A DNA stretch of 64,000 nt from Erysipelotrichaceae bacterium (GCA_017515475.1 JAFWFS010000007.1:124001-188000), one strand, 5' to 3'; shown: positions 1-8,743, numbered from the stretch's first letter. A program made the numbers and translations. The notes: generated by a model not told the origin, from the sequence alone.

Positions 1-1960
1 CGGAAACTGGCATATCGTAACCGGACAGTGTATCGAATCCCTGAACGAATTCATCGAAATATTCGTCACCGGTCTTTTCAACTGTGAATTTAGAAGGAAG
101 CTGAGCCCATTCAGGTTTTACTTCAATTTCTACAAGACCAGCTTTACCGGCATCGATAGCTTTCCAGTTCATTTCTACGACATCATCACCCTTCTTGCCG
201 TAAGACTTCTTGGCAGCGGCCTTCATCAGGTCCAAAGCCTTGTCGTATGGCATGATCTGTTCGTTCAGAGCGAAGAATGCAGACTGTAAAGTCGTATTGG
301 TTCTTCTTCCCATACCGATTTCCGTACAGATCTTGGTCGCATTGATGATATAGAATTTCGCATGCTTCTTGGCTAACTGAACCTTCATTCTGTTAGGAAG
401 ATAATCTTCGATCTTTTCCGGTTCAATCGTCGTATTCAGCAGGAAAGTACCGCCATCCTTTAATCCTGAAAGCATATCGTATTTCAGCACATATGAATCC
501 AATGAGCATGATACGAAATCGGCGTTATTGACATAGTATGTACTTCTGATTGGATCAGGTCCGAATCTCAGGTGTGATCTTGTAACACCGCCGGCTTTTC
601 TTGAGTCGTACTGGAAATATGCCTGCGCATACTGATCGGTATTATCGCCAATGATCTTGACGGAGTTCTTGTTTGCACCGACAGTGCCATCTGAACCTAA
701 GCCCCAGAACAGACATGAAGTGTATGTTCCATCGATCTTGAAGTCAGGATCAACATCGAGTGACAGATGTGTAACATCATCGTTGATACCGATCGTGAAT
801 TCTTCTTTCGGAGCGTCTTTAGCAAGTTCATCATATACTGCCTTGATCTGGTTAGGAGCTGTATCCTTTGAAGCTATACCGTATCTGCCGCCGATCAGCT
901 TGATACCCGTATCTTTCAGAACGCTTAATACGTCCAGATACAAAGGCTCTCTAGTGCCGATTTCTTTCGTTCTATCAAGAACGGCGATCTTCTTTGCAGT
1001 CTTTGGCAGAACGTTAAACAGATATTTAGCAGAGAACGGCCTGTAAAGATGAACAGAGATAACACCGATCTTTTCGCCTTTAGCTGTTAAGGCATCGACA
1101 ACTTCCTTGATCGTCTCAACGACAGAACCCATGGCAACGATGATTCTCTCTGCATCAGGTGCGCCATAGTAAGTGAAAGGCTTGTAATCTCTGCCTGTAT
1201 GTTCAGAAATCTTTTCCATATAAGAAGCAACAACGTCAGGAACCTTAGCAAAGTGTTCGTTCTGCGCTTCTCTTGTCTGGAATACGACATCGTCGTTTTC
1301 AGCTCCGCCTCTTGTTACCGCATTTCCGTGAGGATTCAATGCGTTGGCCTTGAATCTCTTGACAGCATCCATATCCAGCAAAGACTTCAGATAGTCATAA
1401 TCCATAACTTCTACTTTCTGAATCTCGTGTGAAGTTCTGAAACCGTCAAAGAAATGAAGGAACGGAACGCTTGCCTTGATTGCGGAAAGATGCGCAACAC
1501 CTGCAAGATCCATTGCTTCCTGAACGGAATTCGAGCAAAGCATGCATACGCCTGTCTGACGTGCAGCGTAGATGTCTTCATGATCGCCGAAAATAGAAAG
1601 TGCAGAAGTTGCAAGTGCTCTCGCTGCTACATGTACAACACCCGGAAGCAGTTCGCCTGCCCATTTGTACATGTTCGGAATCATCAGTAAAAGGCCCTGA
1701 GATGCAGTGAAAGTAGTAGCTAAAGCACCGCCCTGTAAAGTACCGTGAACGGCACCTGCAGCACCAGCTTCTGACTGCATTTCGGCTACTTTTACGATGT
1801 TGCCGAAGATGTTGGTTCTTTTGGCTGTTGCCCATGCATCGACTACTTCCGCCATCGTTGAAGATGGAGTAATAGGATAGATTGCAGCTACATCAGTAAA
1901 AGCATACGCGCAATGAGCGGCAGCTGTATTGCCATCCATTGATTGGAAAATTTTTCCCAT
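1..1960 (-). CDS. nifJ: Pyruvate:ferredoxin (flavodoxin) oxidoreductase, N-terminal part
   Basis: The enzyme oxidises pyruvate with CoA to acetyl-CoA and CO2, passing electrons to ferredoxin or flavodoxin, in the cytoplasm. The protein opens MGKIFQSMDGNTAAAHCAYA and continues with AAIYPITPSSTMAE, the conserved pyrimidine-binding start of the single-chain enzyme. The frame stays open to base 1, giving 653 codons of a protein usually near 1,175 residues, so the [4Fe-4S] and C-terminal TPP domains lie outside the window. The last visible residues, SGYDMPVS, match the linker after the CoA/gamma domain of this family. The start is fixed by GGAGGA about 10 nt upstream. A promoter lies in the 66-bp gap after the PASTA-like gene, so it is probably transcribed separately. 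A ferredoxin gene elsewhere in the window could supply an electron acceptor (inference). Confidence 0.95.
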   Translation of the reverse strand, partial: MGKIFQSMDGNTAAAHCAYAFTDVAAIYPITPSSTMAEVVDAWATAKRTNIFGNIVKVAEMQSEAGAAGAVHGTLQGGALATTFTASQGLLLMIPNMYKWAGELLPGVVHVAARALATSALSIFGDHEDIYAARQTGVCMLCSNSVQEAMDLAGVAHLSAIKASVPFLHFFDGFRTSHEIQKVEVMDYDYLKSLLDMDAVKRFKANALNPHGNAVTRGGAENDDVVFQTREAQNEHFAKVPDVVASYMEKISEHTGRDYKPFTYYGAPDAERIIVAMGSVVETIKEVVDALTAKGEKIGVISVHLYRPFSAKYLFNVLPKTAKKIAVLDRTKEIGTREPLYLDVLSVLKDTGIKLIGGRYGIASKDTAPNQIKAVYDELAKDAPKEEFTIGINDDVTHLSLDVDPDFKIDGTYTSCLFWGLGSDGTVGANKNSVKIIGDNTDQYAQAYFQYDSRKAGGVTRSHLRFGPDPIRSTYYVNNADFVSCSLDSYVLKYDMLSGLKDGGTFLLNTTIEPEKIEDYLPNRMKVQLAKKHAKFYIINATKICTEIGMGRRTNTTLQSAFFALNEQIMPYDKALDLMKAAAKKSYGKKGDDVVEMNWKAIDAGKAGLVEIEVKPEWAQLPSKFTVEKTGDEYFDEFVQGFDTLSGYDMPVS

Positions 1961-1963
1961 AAT

Positions 1964-2013
1964 AAAAGTCTCCTCCTATGCGTTTTCATTATCTCACAAA
2001 GAAAGAGACTTTT
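1964..2013. repeat. 9-bp inverted repeat spanning the nifJ promoter and ribosome binding site
   Basis: AAAAGTCTC at 1964-1972 is the exact reverse complement of GAGACTTTT at 2005-2013. One arm touches the nifJ Shine-Dalgarno and the other overlaps the -35 region. In a read-through transcript from the upstream gene the arms could pair around the ribosome binding site; in a transcript from the local promoter only one arm is present. It could also be an operator. Function is inferred only. Confidence 0.5.
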
Positions 2014-2016
2014 GAA
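1988..2016 (-). promoter_or_regulatory. Promoter of nifJ
   Basis: Read on the minus strand, a TTCAAA -35 (2011-2016) is followed after exactly 17 nt by GATAAT (1988-1993), preceded by TGA as an extended -10. The expected transcription start is near 1981, leaving a short leader that carries the GGAGGA Shine-Dalgarno. Confidence 0.65.
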
Positions 2017-2026
2017 TATCGATTTT

Positions 2027-3874
2027 TCAGTTATTCTGTTTACTTACGATATAGACTTTAACGGGTGTAGAAACAGGATAATTGCCGGCAGAATATGACT
2101 CGTTTCCATTTACGCTTATCTTTGCAATCTGACCGACTCTTAAATCCGATGTTGTCTCTTCAAAGGTCAGATTCGTAAATTTCGATAGATAATTCTGCAT
2201 TTTTGTCCTGGTTTCCTGATAAGTATCTCCAGGTTCGTAATAGTTCGGGCGCATGATATATGCCGTTTCTTCTTCCTGCGGTCTTGGTCCTAATGATAAA
2301 CCGTATCTGGTTTTTTCATTTGCCACATATGTGCCTGAACCGTGCCATACGACATATCCTTCCGGAACAGTATCGGAATAGTCATCTTTATCCGGATCAT
2401 GGTAAGGATCCAGGGTAAGACCTCTTGTTATGTTTTCGAATTCAGTTACAGTTTTTCCAACATACTGTCCTTTTGCGATTACGATTTCCTGCGGTTCGTC
2501 GCTTTGTTTGCCCTTTGAAACTTTGTAAGAGACTGAATTTCCGACATTGTATTCACCGATGATATAAGAGATGACTGTACCTTTGGCGAATGTTTCCGAA
2601 TAAAGTTCTTCGGACTTATTCGGTACAAGCCCTAATCCCTGAATATACTGTCTGAATTCAGATTCGCTCTTTCCTTCATAACCGGATTCTACAGTGACTT
2701 TTCCATCCGTATTCTTTTTTCCTAAGGACAATCCGTATCTTATCCGCTCGTTAGGTTCGTATGTGCCTGACCCATGCCATACAATGTTTCCTTTTGTAAC
2801 AGTATCGGAGTATTCATCCTTATCCGGATCATGGTACGGATCAAGTTTCAGAGCTTTCACGGCGTTTTCGAAATCGGAAACCGTCTTTCCTACATACTGT
2901 CCTTTGCTTATGATTATTCCATCACTATCGTCTTGTGTTTCACCCTGTTTTCCTAACGAAATTCCATATCTGATCTTTTCGTTTTCTTCATAAGTTCCTG
3001 ATCCGTGCCAAACGACATTTCCTTTTTTTACGGTATCTGAATAATCGTCTTTATCTGAATCATGATATGGATTCAGTGTGAGCTTTTTAACAGCTTCCTC
3101 GAATTCGGATACGGTTTTTCCAATATAGTCTCCTTTGTCGATAATGATCTTATTTGCCTTGTTTCCAAGTGAAAGCCCGTAGTTTATCGTTTCGTCTTTA
3201 ACATATGTGCCGGATCCGTGCCAAACAATCTTTCCTTCAGCTATAGAACTGCTGTAATCATCCCTGGCACTGTTATGATTCGGCTTTAAACCGAGTTCCT
3301 TTGTTTTTGCTTCAAACTGAGCAACTGTAAGATTGATGTATTCACCTGATTTTATTTCGATCGATCTTTCGGTTTCTGCCGATCCATTCGATACATATAC
3401 TGTAATCATTGAATCAGCGGTAATTGTTTCAGGAGCGTCAATTCTTATAATGTTGCCCTTTTTCACTTTATCGCTGTTTTCTTCGACATAAGAAACGTTT
3501 TTGAGTGAATTATCCCTTATCCAGTTTTCTATTTCTTCCTTGTTTGTATAACTGTCAATGATAGGCAGACTGATCGTTTCAATAATACCAGTGGAAACTT
3601 TAACGATCAGACTGTCTTTCAGTTTGTTTCCGGCATTTACCGACTGATAAAAGACAAGGTCTTTGTCTGTCGATGTGCTTTCTTCATATTCGATCTTGCA
3701 TGAATACTCGGGATCCAAGGCACCGCACCAGATAAATACTTCCTGTTTGTTCTTTCCCAGAAAATCAGGAACAGTTATTGATTTGCTTTCCTTAATGAAA
3801 CTGTATCCGACAAATACGCCGATTCCGACTGCAGCAGTAAGCAGTATTGCGAGTAATGCATTTATTTTTTTCAT
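2027..3874 (-). CDS. Membrane-anchored protein with eight PASTA-like modules, no kinase domain
   Basis: A 615-residue protein with one N-terminal membrane segment (about residues 5-25) and an otherwise extracellular body. Two PASTA-like modules (about 33-97 and 100-164) are followed by five modules of about 65 residues (172-237, 243-308, 320-385, 392-455, 464-529) and a divergent C-terminal module (535-615). Four of the five share YIGKTVxxFE-type openings and the closing motif VWHGSGTY; the fourth (392-455) lacks it. PASTA domains in Ser/Thr kinases and PBPs bind peptidoglycan or muropeptides, so a wall-binding or sensing role is likely, but this protein has no kinase or transpeptidase domain. 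The start codon overlaps the upstream glucosaminidase gene by 4 bp, suggesting translational coupling. Exact function is unknown. Confidence 0.8.
   Translation of the reverse strand: MKKINALLAILLTAAVGIGVFVGYSFIKESKSITVPDFLGKNKQEVFIWCGALDPEYSCKIEYEESTSTDKDLVFYQSVNAGNKLKDSLIVKVSTGIIETISLPIIDSYTNKEEIENWIRDNSLKNVSYVEENSDKVKKGNIIRIDAPETITADSMITVYVSNGSAETERSIEIKSGEYINLTVAQFEAKTKELGLKPNHNSARDDYSSSIAEGKIVWHGSGTYVKDETINYGLSLGNKANKIIIDKGDYIGKTVSEFEEAVKKLTLNPYHDSDKDDYSDTVKKGNVVWHGSGTYEENEKIRYGISLGKQGETQDDSDGIIISKGQYVGKTVSDFENAVKALKLDPYHDPDKDEYSDTVTKGNIVWHGSGTYEPNERIRYGLSLGKKNTDGKVTVESGYEGKSESEFRQYIQGLGLVPNKSEELYSETFAKGTVISYIIGEYNVGNSVSYKVSKGKQSDEPQEIVIAKGQYVGKTVTEFENITRGLTLDPYHDPDKDDYSDTVPEGYVVWHGSGTYVANEKTRYGLSLGPRPQEEETAYIMRPNYYEPGDTYQETRTKMQNYLSKFTNLTFEETTSDLRVGQIAKISVNGNESYSAGNYPVSTPVKVYIVSKQNN
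2288..3361 (-). repeat. Five tandem coding repeats of about 65-70 codons
   Basis: These encode residues 172-529 of the PASTA-like protein. Units 2, 3 and 5 are nearly identical in protein around DPYHDPDKDDYSDTV and VVWHGSGTY, while their DNA differs at many synonymous positions. This argues for purifying selection on the protein rather than recent duplication. Units 1 and 4 are more diverged. Confidence 0.8.
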
Positions 3875-6495
3875 GAGTTACCTCCGTCGTTCATCTTTTT
3901 TACATCCATCATCAACCTGTATCTGACTGAATCAGTGAAGAATGAAACTTTAGTATCGCTGTTTTCATATCCTTCATATTGCATGTTGAAACGGTTATCG
4001 ATCTCAAATAGATCATAGTATTCGCCGTTTTGAATACCTATGACGATCCTGTAATTCCCGTTCAGATCATTCAGATCTGCTCTTGCCGAATAACAGATAT
4101 GATCCATGTTGTAATCCGATTCATAGAAAGAAGCATAATCGAATGAACACGGTTTGGTTTCTGTCTGCATGTGAATAACATCATTATCGTTTACAAGATA
4201 CAGCTGATGATAATTCTCTGCATTATCGTAATTCAGGTAATACATCATTCCGACGCCTTCTAATACGACATAGTCATGATTATCTTCACTCAAATAAGAA
4301 ACACTATCGATAGTTCCGAGTGAAGTACGCATCGATGTTTTGTTAAGTAATGAATAATCCAGACCAGGATGATCTATGTCAATTTCAATGCGATATCCAT
4401 ACATTTCATTTAGACTGATTCTATATTCATACTCTCCGGTATTCTCACAAAGTGAAGCATATTCGGACATGTTGCATTTCATCAGAGATTCTGAGTAAGC
4501 GACGTTTTCTATGGAAGTCTCAAGTCTTAAAATATAGGATCCTTTATCCAACTGTGACAAGTCAAGTGTTCCGCTAAATCCCGCCCATTTATAATTGTGT
4601 CCGTCATTGATGTTGTACCAGCCGGTATCCGCATTTTGGCACTCAAACGAGGTGATTATTTCGTTATTTGAAAGATTGTAGACATTAATTACATGTGAAA
4701 CGGCATTAATGTCAGTAAAATCATATCCGTTCAATCCTCCGATTCCGGAAATTGTCAGATTCTGATCGTCTAATTCTATATGATCGATAATTGTAAAGCT
4801 ATCAGCGCTGACAGGCTGCGTAAACACTTGCTGAACCGAGCTGCTATGCAGAAGAATGACCTTATCGGTATCAATATAGCCTACCGATTTATCCCAGTCA
4901 TAATCCAGTATTCCGTCATCCGTGTTTATGGAACCGTTTTTTACAGGATTGGTCGACTGGATCTTATATCTTCCATCGGTCTGATTCAATACTACAACTG
5001 TAAGATCTTTCTGATAATGTGAACCGAATCTTCCGCTATAAAGAACTTCATTCCCATCTGACGTCTTGTATATATTTGGATCCCAGTCGATATTTGAACT
5101 ATACAGAACGTCGTTGTAATTGTTTTTAACAAATCCAATGGTATATGCATTGTAATCCGTTAGATTCCCGTTTTTTCCATTCGCATACTTGTCGATCAGA
5201 TAAGCGATCGAAGCGATCTTTACACCCCAATACGGATCCGAAGCGTAATAAACATTGAAACCGGCTCCTTTGTTACCAACGCATGTACCGAAGTATCGCC
5301 TGTTAGTATAATCGGTAAACAGGTTCAGATTTCTTCCCATCTGTTCTCTTACGCACGCAGAAACGGATGAAAAGTAACTTGCGTTATTTGGCGAATCGTC
5401 ATAGGCTGCCCAGCCAAACAGATTGTTTCTGTTCGTAGCATATCCGGATGTACCATATGCTGATTCAAGACATGCCATTGCATATATGATTAATGCATTG
5501 CATCCGTAATTGTTCTGCGAATCGATAAAGCATTCAGCCTGGTTATTCATAACGCTCGCAGAACCCTTGTAGTCTCTCATAAAAGCATTAAAGGTAGAGG
5601 CTGAAATATTTGTCTTACTTCTGACAGGAAGAAATTGATAGTAGTTGTAACATTCAGCAACAAAGCTTGTTAAAGCAGGATCGGAATAGAAACGTATGCC
5701 GTCGTTTGAATAGTACTTTTTTCCGGTTTCCATTCCCACATCGATATAGTTTTGAGCGTTATCAGCGTTAACAATATATTCGAGTGCATCATTTCCGTTT
5801 ACGCCGTTTTTTGGATAAGCCCTGAAATAATGGAAAACAAGATCGTAATAATTTCCGTTTTTAACGATTTCGTAATAATTCTGATGTACTTTTACTCTGA
5901 AAGGATCTTCATCTTCATAAGAATTGTTTCCTCCCAGCCAGATAGGGATCTGATTACGAATGTATTTTTCAGGAACAAGATCGGTATATTCAAGATCGGC
6001 AAATCCTTCAAAACCATTCATTACGATCTGTACGTATCCTTTCCCAGCAGGTGCTATGTCATATATGTCCGATCCGCATGTATCGATATATGTCATTTCG
6101 TAATGATTGGAAATGTATGTGCTCTTATAAGCGCTGCTGTTTCTTTCCATGGGATTCTGGAAAAGATACATCGTTGAAGAATTTCTTCTTCCTGGATAGG
6201 AATAGGCAAGTCCAGAATTCATCGCAACGATTTTAGCCGGCGAATAGGATTTTGAATATCTGACAACATAGTCGCTGTTGGCTTTCATCGCCTGTTTTGC
6301 CGCATTGAAACTGCTGTGACATGAGATCTTGCTGAATGAACCGTCATCGTTGATATAAGATACTTCAAATTCGCTGGTCGAGCATCCCATAGGATAATAA
6401 GAATCTGCGGAAACAGTAAAACTGCCATTGAATGGCATTATGGAACATATGATGAATGCTGCGAGCATCGATTTAAGCAGTCTATGTTTTTTCAT
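3871..6495 (-). CDS. Secreted N-acetylglucosaminidase (GH73-like)
   Basis: A wall hydrolase predicted to cleave the GlcNAc-MurNAc bond of peptidoglycan outside the cell. I place the start at the ATG at 6495, which overlaps the upstream TAA stop as TAATG and leads straight into a signal peptide (MKKHRLLKSMLAAFIICSIM, cleavage near VSADS), giving 874 residues. A GTG at 6525 would add ten residues ahead of the signal and is less likely. The glucosaminidase domain is around residues 310-440. It contains ACLESAYGTSGYA, with the likely catalytic Glu near 344, and then NNLFGWAAYD and YYASDPYWGVKIA, typical of LytG/AcmA-type enzymes. The long C-terminal half (about 430 residues) resembles nothing I recognise and may bind the wall. 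It overlaps the PASTA-like gene by 4 bp. Confidence 0.85.
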   Translation of the reverse strand: MKKHRLLKSMLAAFIICSIMPFNGSFTVSADSYYPMGCSTSEFEVSYINDDGSFSKISCHSSFNAAKQAMKANSDYVVRYSKSYSPAKIVAMNSGLAYSYPGRRNSSTMYLFQNPMERNSSAYKSTYISNHYEMTYIDTCGSDIYDIAPAGKGYVQIVMNGFEGFADLEYTDLVPEKYIRNQIPIWLGGNNSYEDEDPFRVKVHQNYYEIVKNGNYYDLVFHYFRAYPKNGVNGNDALEYIVNADNAQNYIDVGMETGKKYYSNDGIRFYSDPALTSFVAECYNYYQFLPVRSKTNISASTFNAFMRDYKGSASVMNNQAECFIDSQNNYGCNALIIYAMACLESAYGTSGYATNRNNLFGWAAYDDSPNNASYFSSVSACVREQMGRNLNLFTDYTNRRYFGTCVGNKGAGFNVYYASDPYWGVKIASIAYLIDKYANGKNGNLTDYNAYTIGFVKNNYNDVLYSSNIDWDPNIYKTSDGNEVLYSGRFGSHYQKDLTVVVLNQTDGRYKIQSTNPVKNGSINTDDGILDYDWDKSVGYIDTDKVILLHSSSVQQVFTQPVSADSFTIIDHIELDDQNLTISGIGGLNGYDFTDINAVSHVINVYNLSNNEIITSFECQNADTGWYNINDGHNYKWAGFSGTLDLSQLDKGSYILRLETSIENVAYSESLMKCNMSEYASLCENTGEYEYRISLNEMYGYRIEIDIDHPGLDYSLLNKTSMRTSLGTIDSVSYLSEDNHDYVVLEGVGMMYYLNYDNAENYHQLYLVNDNDVIHMQTETKPCSFDYASFYESDYNMDHICYSARADLNDLNGNYRIVIGIQNGEYYDLFEIDNRFNMQYEGYENSDTKVSFFTDSVRYRLMMDVKKMNDGGNS

Positions 6496-7439
6496 TATTC
6501 TAGTGTTGTCGGTATTTTTATCCACTCGTTACCGTTGGAAAACTTCAGCATCAGACATCCGGAATAGTCAGGTTCAGAACCGGCTGCTTCGGTTTCAAAG
6601 AATAGAGCTCCGTTTTCTCCCAATTCTAATTTCTTATTGAGACAGTTTTTTACTTTTACGGATTCATATTCATCGGATAAGCAAGGGATCACTTCATCAT
6701 TGCTTTCTCGGACAAACCTTGCATCTTCTATCACAAGATTTTCTTCCAGTTTATTTACGTTAATTCTGAACGTATAGATGTTTAATGTAGAGGGAATCTG
6801 ATACTCTTCATCGTTGTGCAGCATCATTGTCGAAATAGAGCAGGAAGAAACGGTGATATCGGAATTTCCTACTTCAATGCTCTGTTCCGTCTCGAATTTC
6901 AATGATGATAAGTCATTGATATTCTTATTCAGATCAAACTCGACCCAGGTCGTATCAATAGAATTCATGACTCTCAGGCTATCGTTGTCAGTTTTATATG
7001 GAATAAAAAGATTACAGGCATATGAATTCTCCACAGAAACGACATTGTTTACGATATTCAGTTTAGAAATCTTGTATCCCTTCTCTTCCAGTTCGTTAAG
7101 ATATTTGGCCGTATTGTTTAGCATGATCTTTTCCGATGTCTGCAGATTGCCCAAATCGAAAGAAATGCCATTCTCTCCCGTAAAGTTGAACTGAGCTACA
7201 ATAAAACTGAATCCAAGTTCATTACTGTCGTCTTTGTAGATCTGATAGTTCTGCAACGACAGTTTTACATTTTCATCTGTTGTGACTGGAACCGGATCGA
7301 CAATTTCGTTGTCATTCATTTTTTCTTTTAACAACGAATAGATCTTTTTCCCTCCAAACACGAAAATTCCGATCAAAGATACGGATATCAGCATAAGTGT
7401 TAAGATCCTGTCAATTCTCAGTTTCCTTCTCTTTGCCAT
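6495..7439 (-). CDS. Membrane-anchored protein of unknown function
   Basis: A 314-residue protein with a basic N-terminus (MAKRRKLRIDR), one hydrophobic segment at about 12-32 and a hydrophilic, probably extracellular remainder. The rest looks like two beta-rich halves, but I recognise no family. It starts directly after the stop of the antitoxin-like gene with no gap, and its own stop overlaps the glucosaminidase start (TAATG). It is therefore the middle member of a tightly coupled gene set. A role as a partner or regulator of the glucosaminidase or PASTA-like protein is only a guess from context. Confidence 0.6.
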   Translation of the reverse strand: MAKRRKLRIDRILTLMLISVSLIGIFVFGGKKIYSLLKEKMNDNEIVDPVPVTTDENVKLSLQNYQIYKDDSNELGFSFIVAQFNFTGENGISFDLGNLQTSEKIMLNNTAKYLNELEEKGYKISKLNIVNNVVSVENSYACNLFIPYKTDNDSLRVMNSIDTTWVEFDLNKNINDLSSLKFETEQSIEVGNSDITVSSCSISTMMLHNDEEYQIPSTLNIYTFRINVNKLEENLVIEDARFVRESNDEVIPCLSDEYESVKVKNCLNKKLELGENGALFFETEAAGSEPDYSGCLMLKFSNGNEWIKIPTTLE

Positions 7440-7652
7440 CTAGATCTTCTCCTTAAGAAGCTCTTCTTTTGCAATCAGTTCGGAAAAACGCTCGATTGGT
7501 ATAATGGCAGCCATCGGCTCATTGTTTTTTACGATGATTTTGACATCGTCAGGTCCAAGCTGGGAGATGATTTTTGCTGCCTTCCCCTGATTTAAATAAG
7601 AAATAGGTACCAGAGAATTCAGTGTAATCCTAAGATCAGACTTCGTTTTCAT
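7440..7652 (-). CDS. Phd/YefM-family antitoxin-like protein, no toxin partner visible
   Basis: A 70-residue protein. The N-terminal part (SLVPISYLNQGKAAKIISQL) followed by KIIVKNNEPMAAIIPIERF matches the Phd/YefM pattern: a DNA-binding N-terminus with a segment like VTKNGKPVAVLV, then a C-terminal helix (FSELIAKEELLKE). Such proteins bind their own promoter and neutralise a RelE/YoeB, Doc or PIN toxin encoded next door. The downstream neighbour here is a 314-residue membrane protein that resembles none of these toxins. The protein may have become a transcriptional regulator of the envelope genes behind it (inference). The promoter carries a palindrome suited to autoregulation. There is no Shine-Dalgarno and the -10 lies 6 nt before ATG. 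Confidence 0.75.
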   Translation of the reverse strand: MKTKSDLRITLNSLVPISYLNQGKAAKIISQLGPDDVKIIVKNNEPMAAIIPIERFSELIAKEELLKEKI

Positions 7653-7658
7653 ACTTAC

Positions 7659-7692
7659 ATACTAAAACATATATTGTATAATGTCAATATAT
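7659..7692 (-). promoter_or_regulatory. Promoter and palindromic operator of the antitoxin-led operon
   Basis: Minus strand: TTGACA (7682-7687), 17-nt spacer, TAGTAT (7659-7664), then 6 nt to the ATG, predicting a leaderless transcript. A perfect inverted repeat ATATATTG (7669-7676) / CAATATAT (7685-7692), with an 8-bp centre, overlaps the -35 and spacer. This is where a Phd/YefM-type repressor would sit. The surrounding 85 bp are very AT-rich and hold no other gene. Confidence 0.7.
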
Positions 7693-7737
7693 TTATGATG
7701 ATATTTATCTATTAATATATCTATATATTTATCAATA

Positions 7738-8742
7738 TTACTTATCAAGCATCCTGGTGAATCGATAAGAGTCTTCACACATCCGATCTATATCGTATTC
7801 TGCCTTGAATCCAAGCAGTCTTTCCGCTTTTTCCGTATCGGCATAGCATACGGCAATGTCTCCCGGTCTTCTGTTCATGATTCTATAAGGAATCTCTTTT
7901 CCACAGGCTTTTTCGTAGGCTTTCAGCACTTCCATGACGGAATACCCTTTGCCAGTTCCAATATTGATCACTTCCGTACCTTTATGATTCAATGCATATT
8001 CTATGGCTTTTACGTGTGCTCTGGCGAGATCTACGACATGTATGTAATCTCTGACGCCTGTTCCATCGGGTGTATTGTAGTCATTTCCCCAGACGTTCAA
8101 GTATTCACGCTGCCCGGAAACAACCTGGGCGATATAAGGAACAAGATTATTCGGAATACCGTTCGGTATTTCGCCGATCAGTCCCGATTCATGTGCGCCG
8201 ATCGGATTGAAGTAGCGAAGCAATACGCAGGAAAGATCACTATCGGCTTTACACATGTCAGTAATGATCATTTCATTCATTTTTTTGGTTGTGCCGTATG
8301 GATTTGTTGTAGTTCCAAGACCGTATTCTTCTTTAAACGGTACATCAAAATCATCACCGTAGACGGTCGCGCTGGATGAAAACACAAGATTATTTACATG
8401 ATGCTTTTTCATCAGCTGATATAGATTGATAGAACCGGAAATATTGTTTTCGTAATAGGTTAAAGGGATCGCTACGGATTCCCCTACTGCCTTGTAACCG
8501 GCAAAATGGATCACGGCATTCAGTTGATTCTCTTCGAATACTTTCTCTAAGCCATCTTTTTCAAGAATATCTACCTGATAAAAAACAGGTTTAATACCGG
8601 TGATCTGCTGTATTTTATCGATAACGTCGATAGACGAATTATTCAGATTGTCGACAATAACGACTTCATATCCATTATTGATCAGTTCTACGCATGTATG
8701 TGAACCGATATATCCGGTTCCGCCCGTTACAAGAATCTTCAT
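7738..8742 (-). CDS. galE: UDP-glucose 4-epimerase
   Basis: Interconverts UDP-glucose and UDP-galactose (Leloir pathway; precursor supply for surface polysaccharides and glycolipids). It is an NAD-binding Rossmann protein starting MKILVTGGTGYIGSHTC, with the catalytic YxxxK as NPYGTTKKMNE, plus GVRDYIHVVDLA and RRPGDIAVCYAD, all typical of GalE. The start at 8742 is chosen because GGAGGA lies 7 nt upstream; this overlaps only the end of rseP, and a longer frame to 8757 lacks support. It has 334 residues, normal length. It is cotranscribed with rseP. No clear terminator follows in the AT-rich gap to 7652. Confidence 0.95.
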   Translation of the reverse strand: MKILVTGGTGYIGSHTCVELINNGYEVVIVDNLNNSSIDVIDKIQQITGIKPVFYQVDILEKDGLEKVFEENQLNAVIHFAGYKAVGESVAIPLTYYENNISGSINLYQLMKKHHVNNLVFSSSATVYGDDFDVPFKEEYGLGTTTNPYGTTKKMNEMIITDMCKADSDLSCVLLRYFNPIGAHESGLIGEIPNGIPNNLVPYIAQVVSGQREYLNVWGNDYNTPDGTGVRDYIHVVDLARAHVKAIEYALNHKGTEVINIGTGKGYSVMEVLKAYEKACGKEIPYRIMNRRPGDIAVCYADTEKAERLLGFKAEYDIDRMCEDSYRFTRMLDK

Positions 8743-8743
8743 C

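Noticed and set aside
1985-2005. Rex-like operator (TTGTGA half-site) in the nifJ promoter
   Set aside because: Only one half of the expected palindrome is present; the second half (TGAAAAC) matches too poorly.
2288-3361. Repeats in the PASTA-like gene as a recent tandem duplication or assembly artefact
   Set aside because: The DNA of the units differs at many synonymous positions, so they are old and maintained by selection on the protein.
6495-6525. GTG at 6525 as the glucosaminidase start
   Set aside because: It adds ten charged residues before the signal peptide and lacks a Shine-Dalgarno; the ATG at 6495 overlaps the upstream stop as TAATG.
7653-7737. Very AT-rich gap as a possible attachment site or foreign-DNA scar
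   Set aside because: The promoter and palindrome of the antitoxin gene explain it; I found no flanking direct repeat or integrase.
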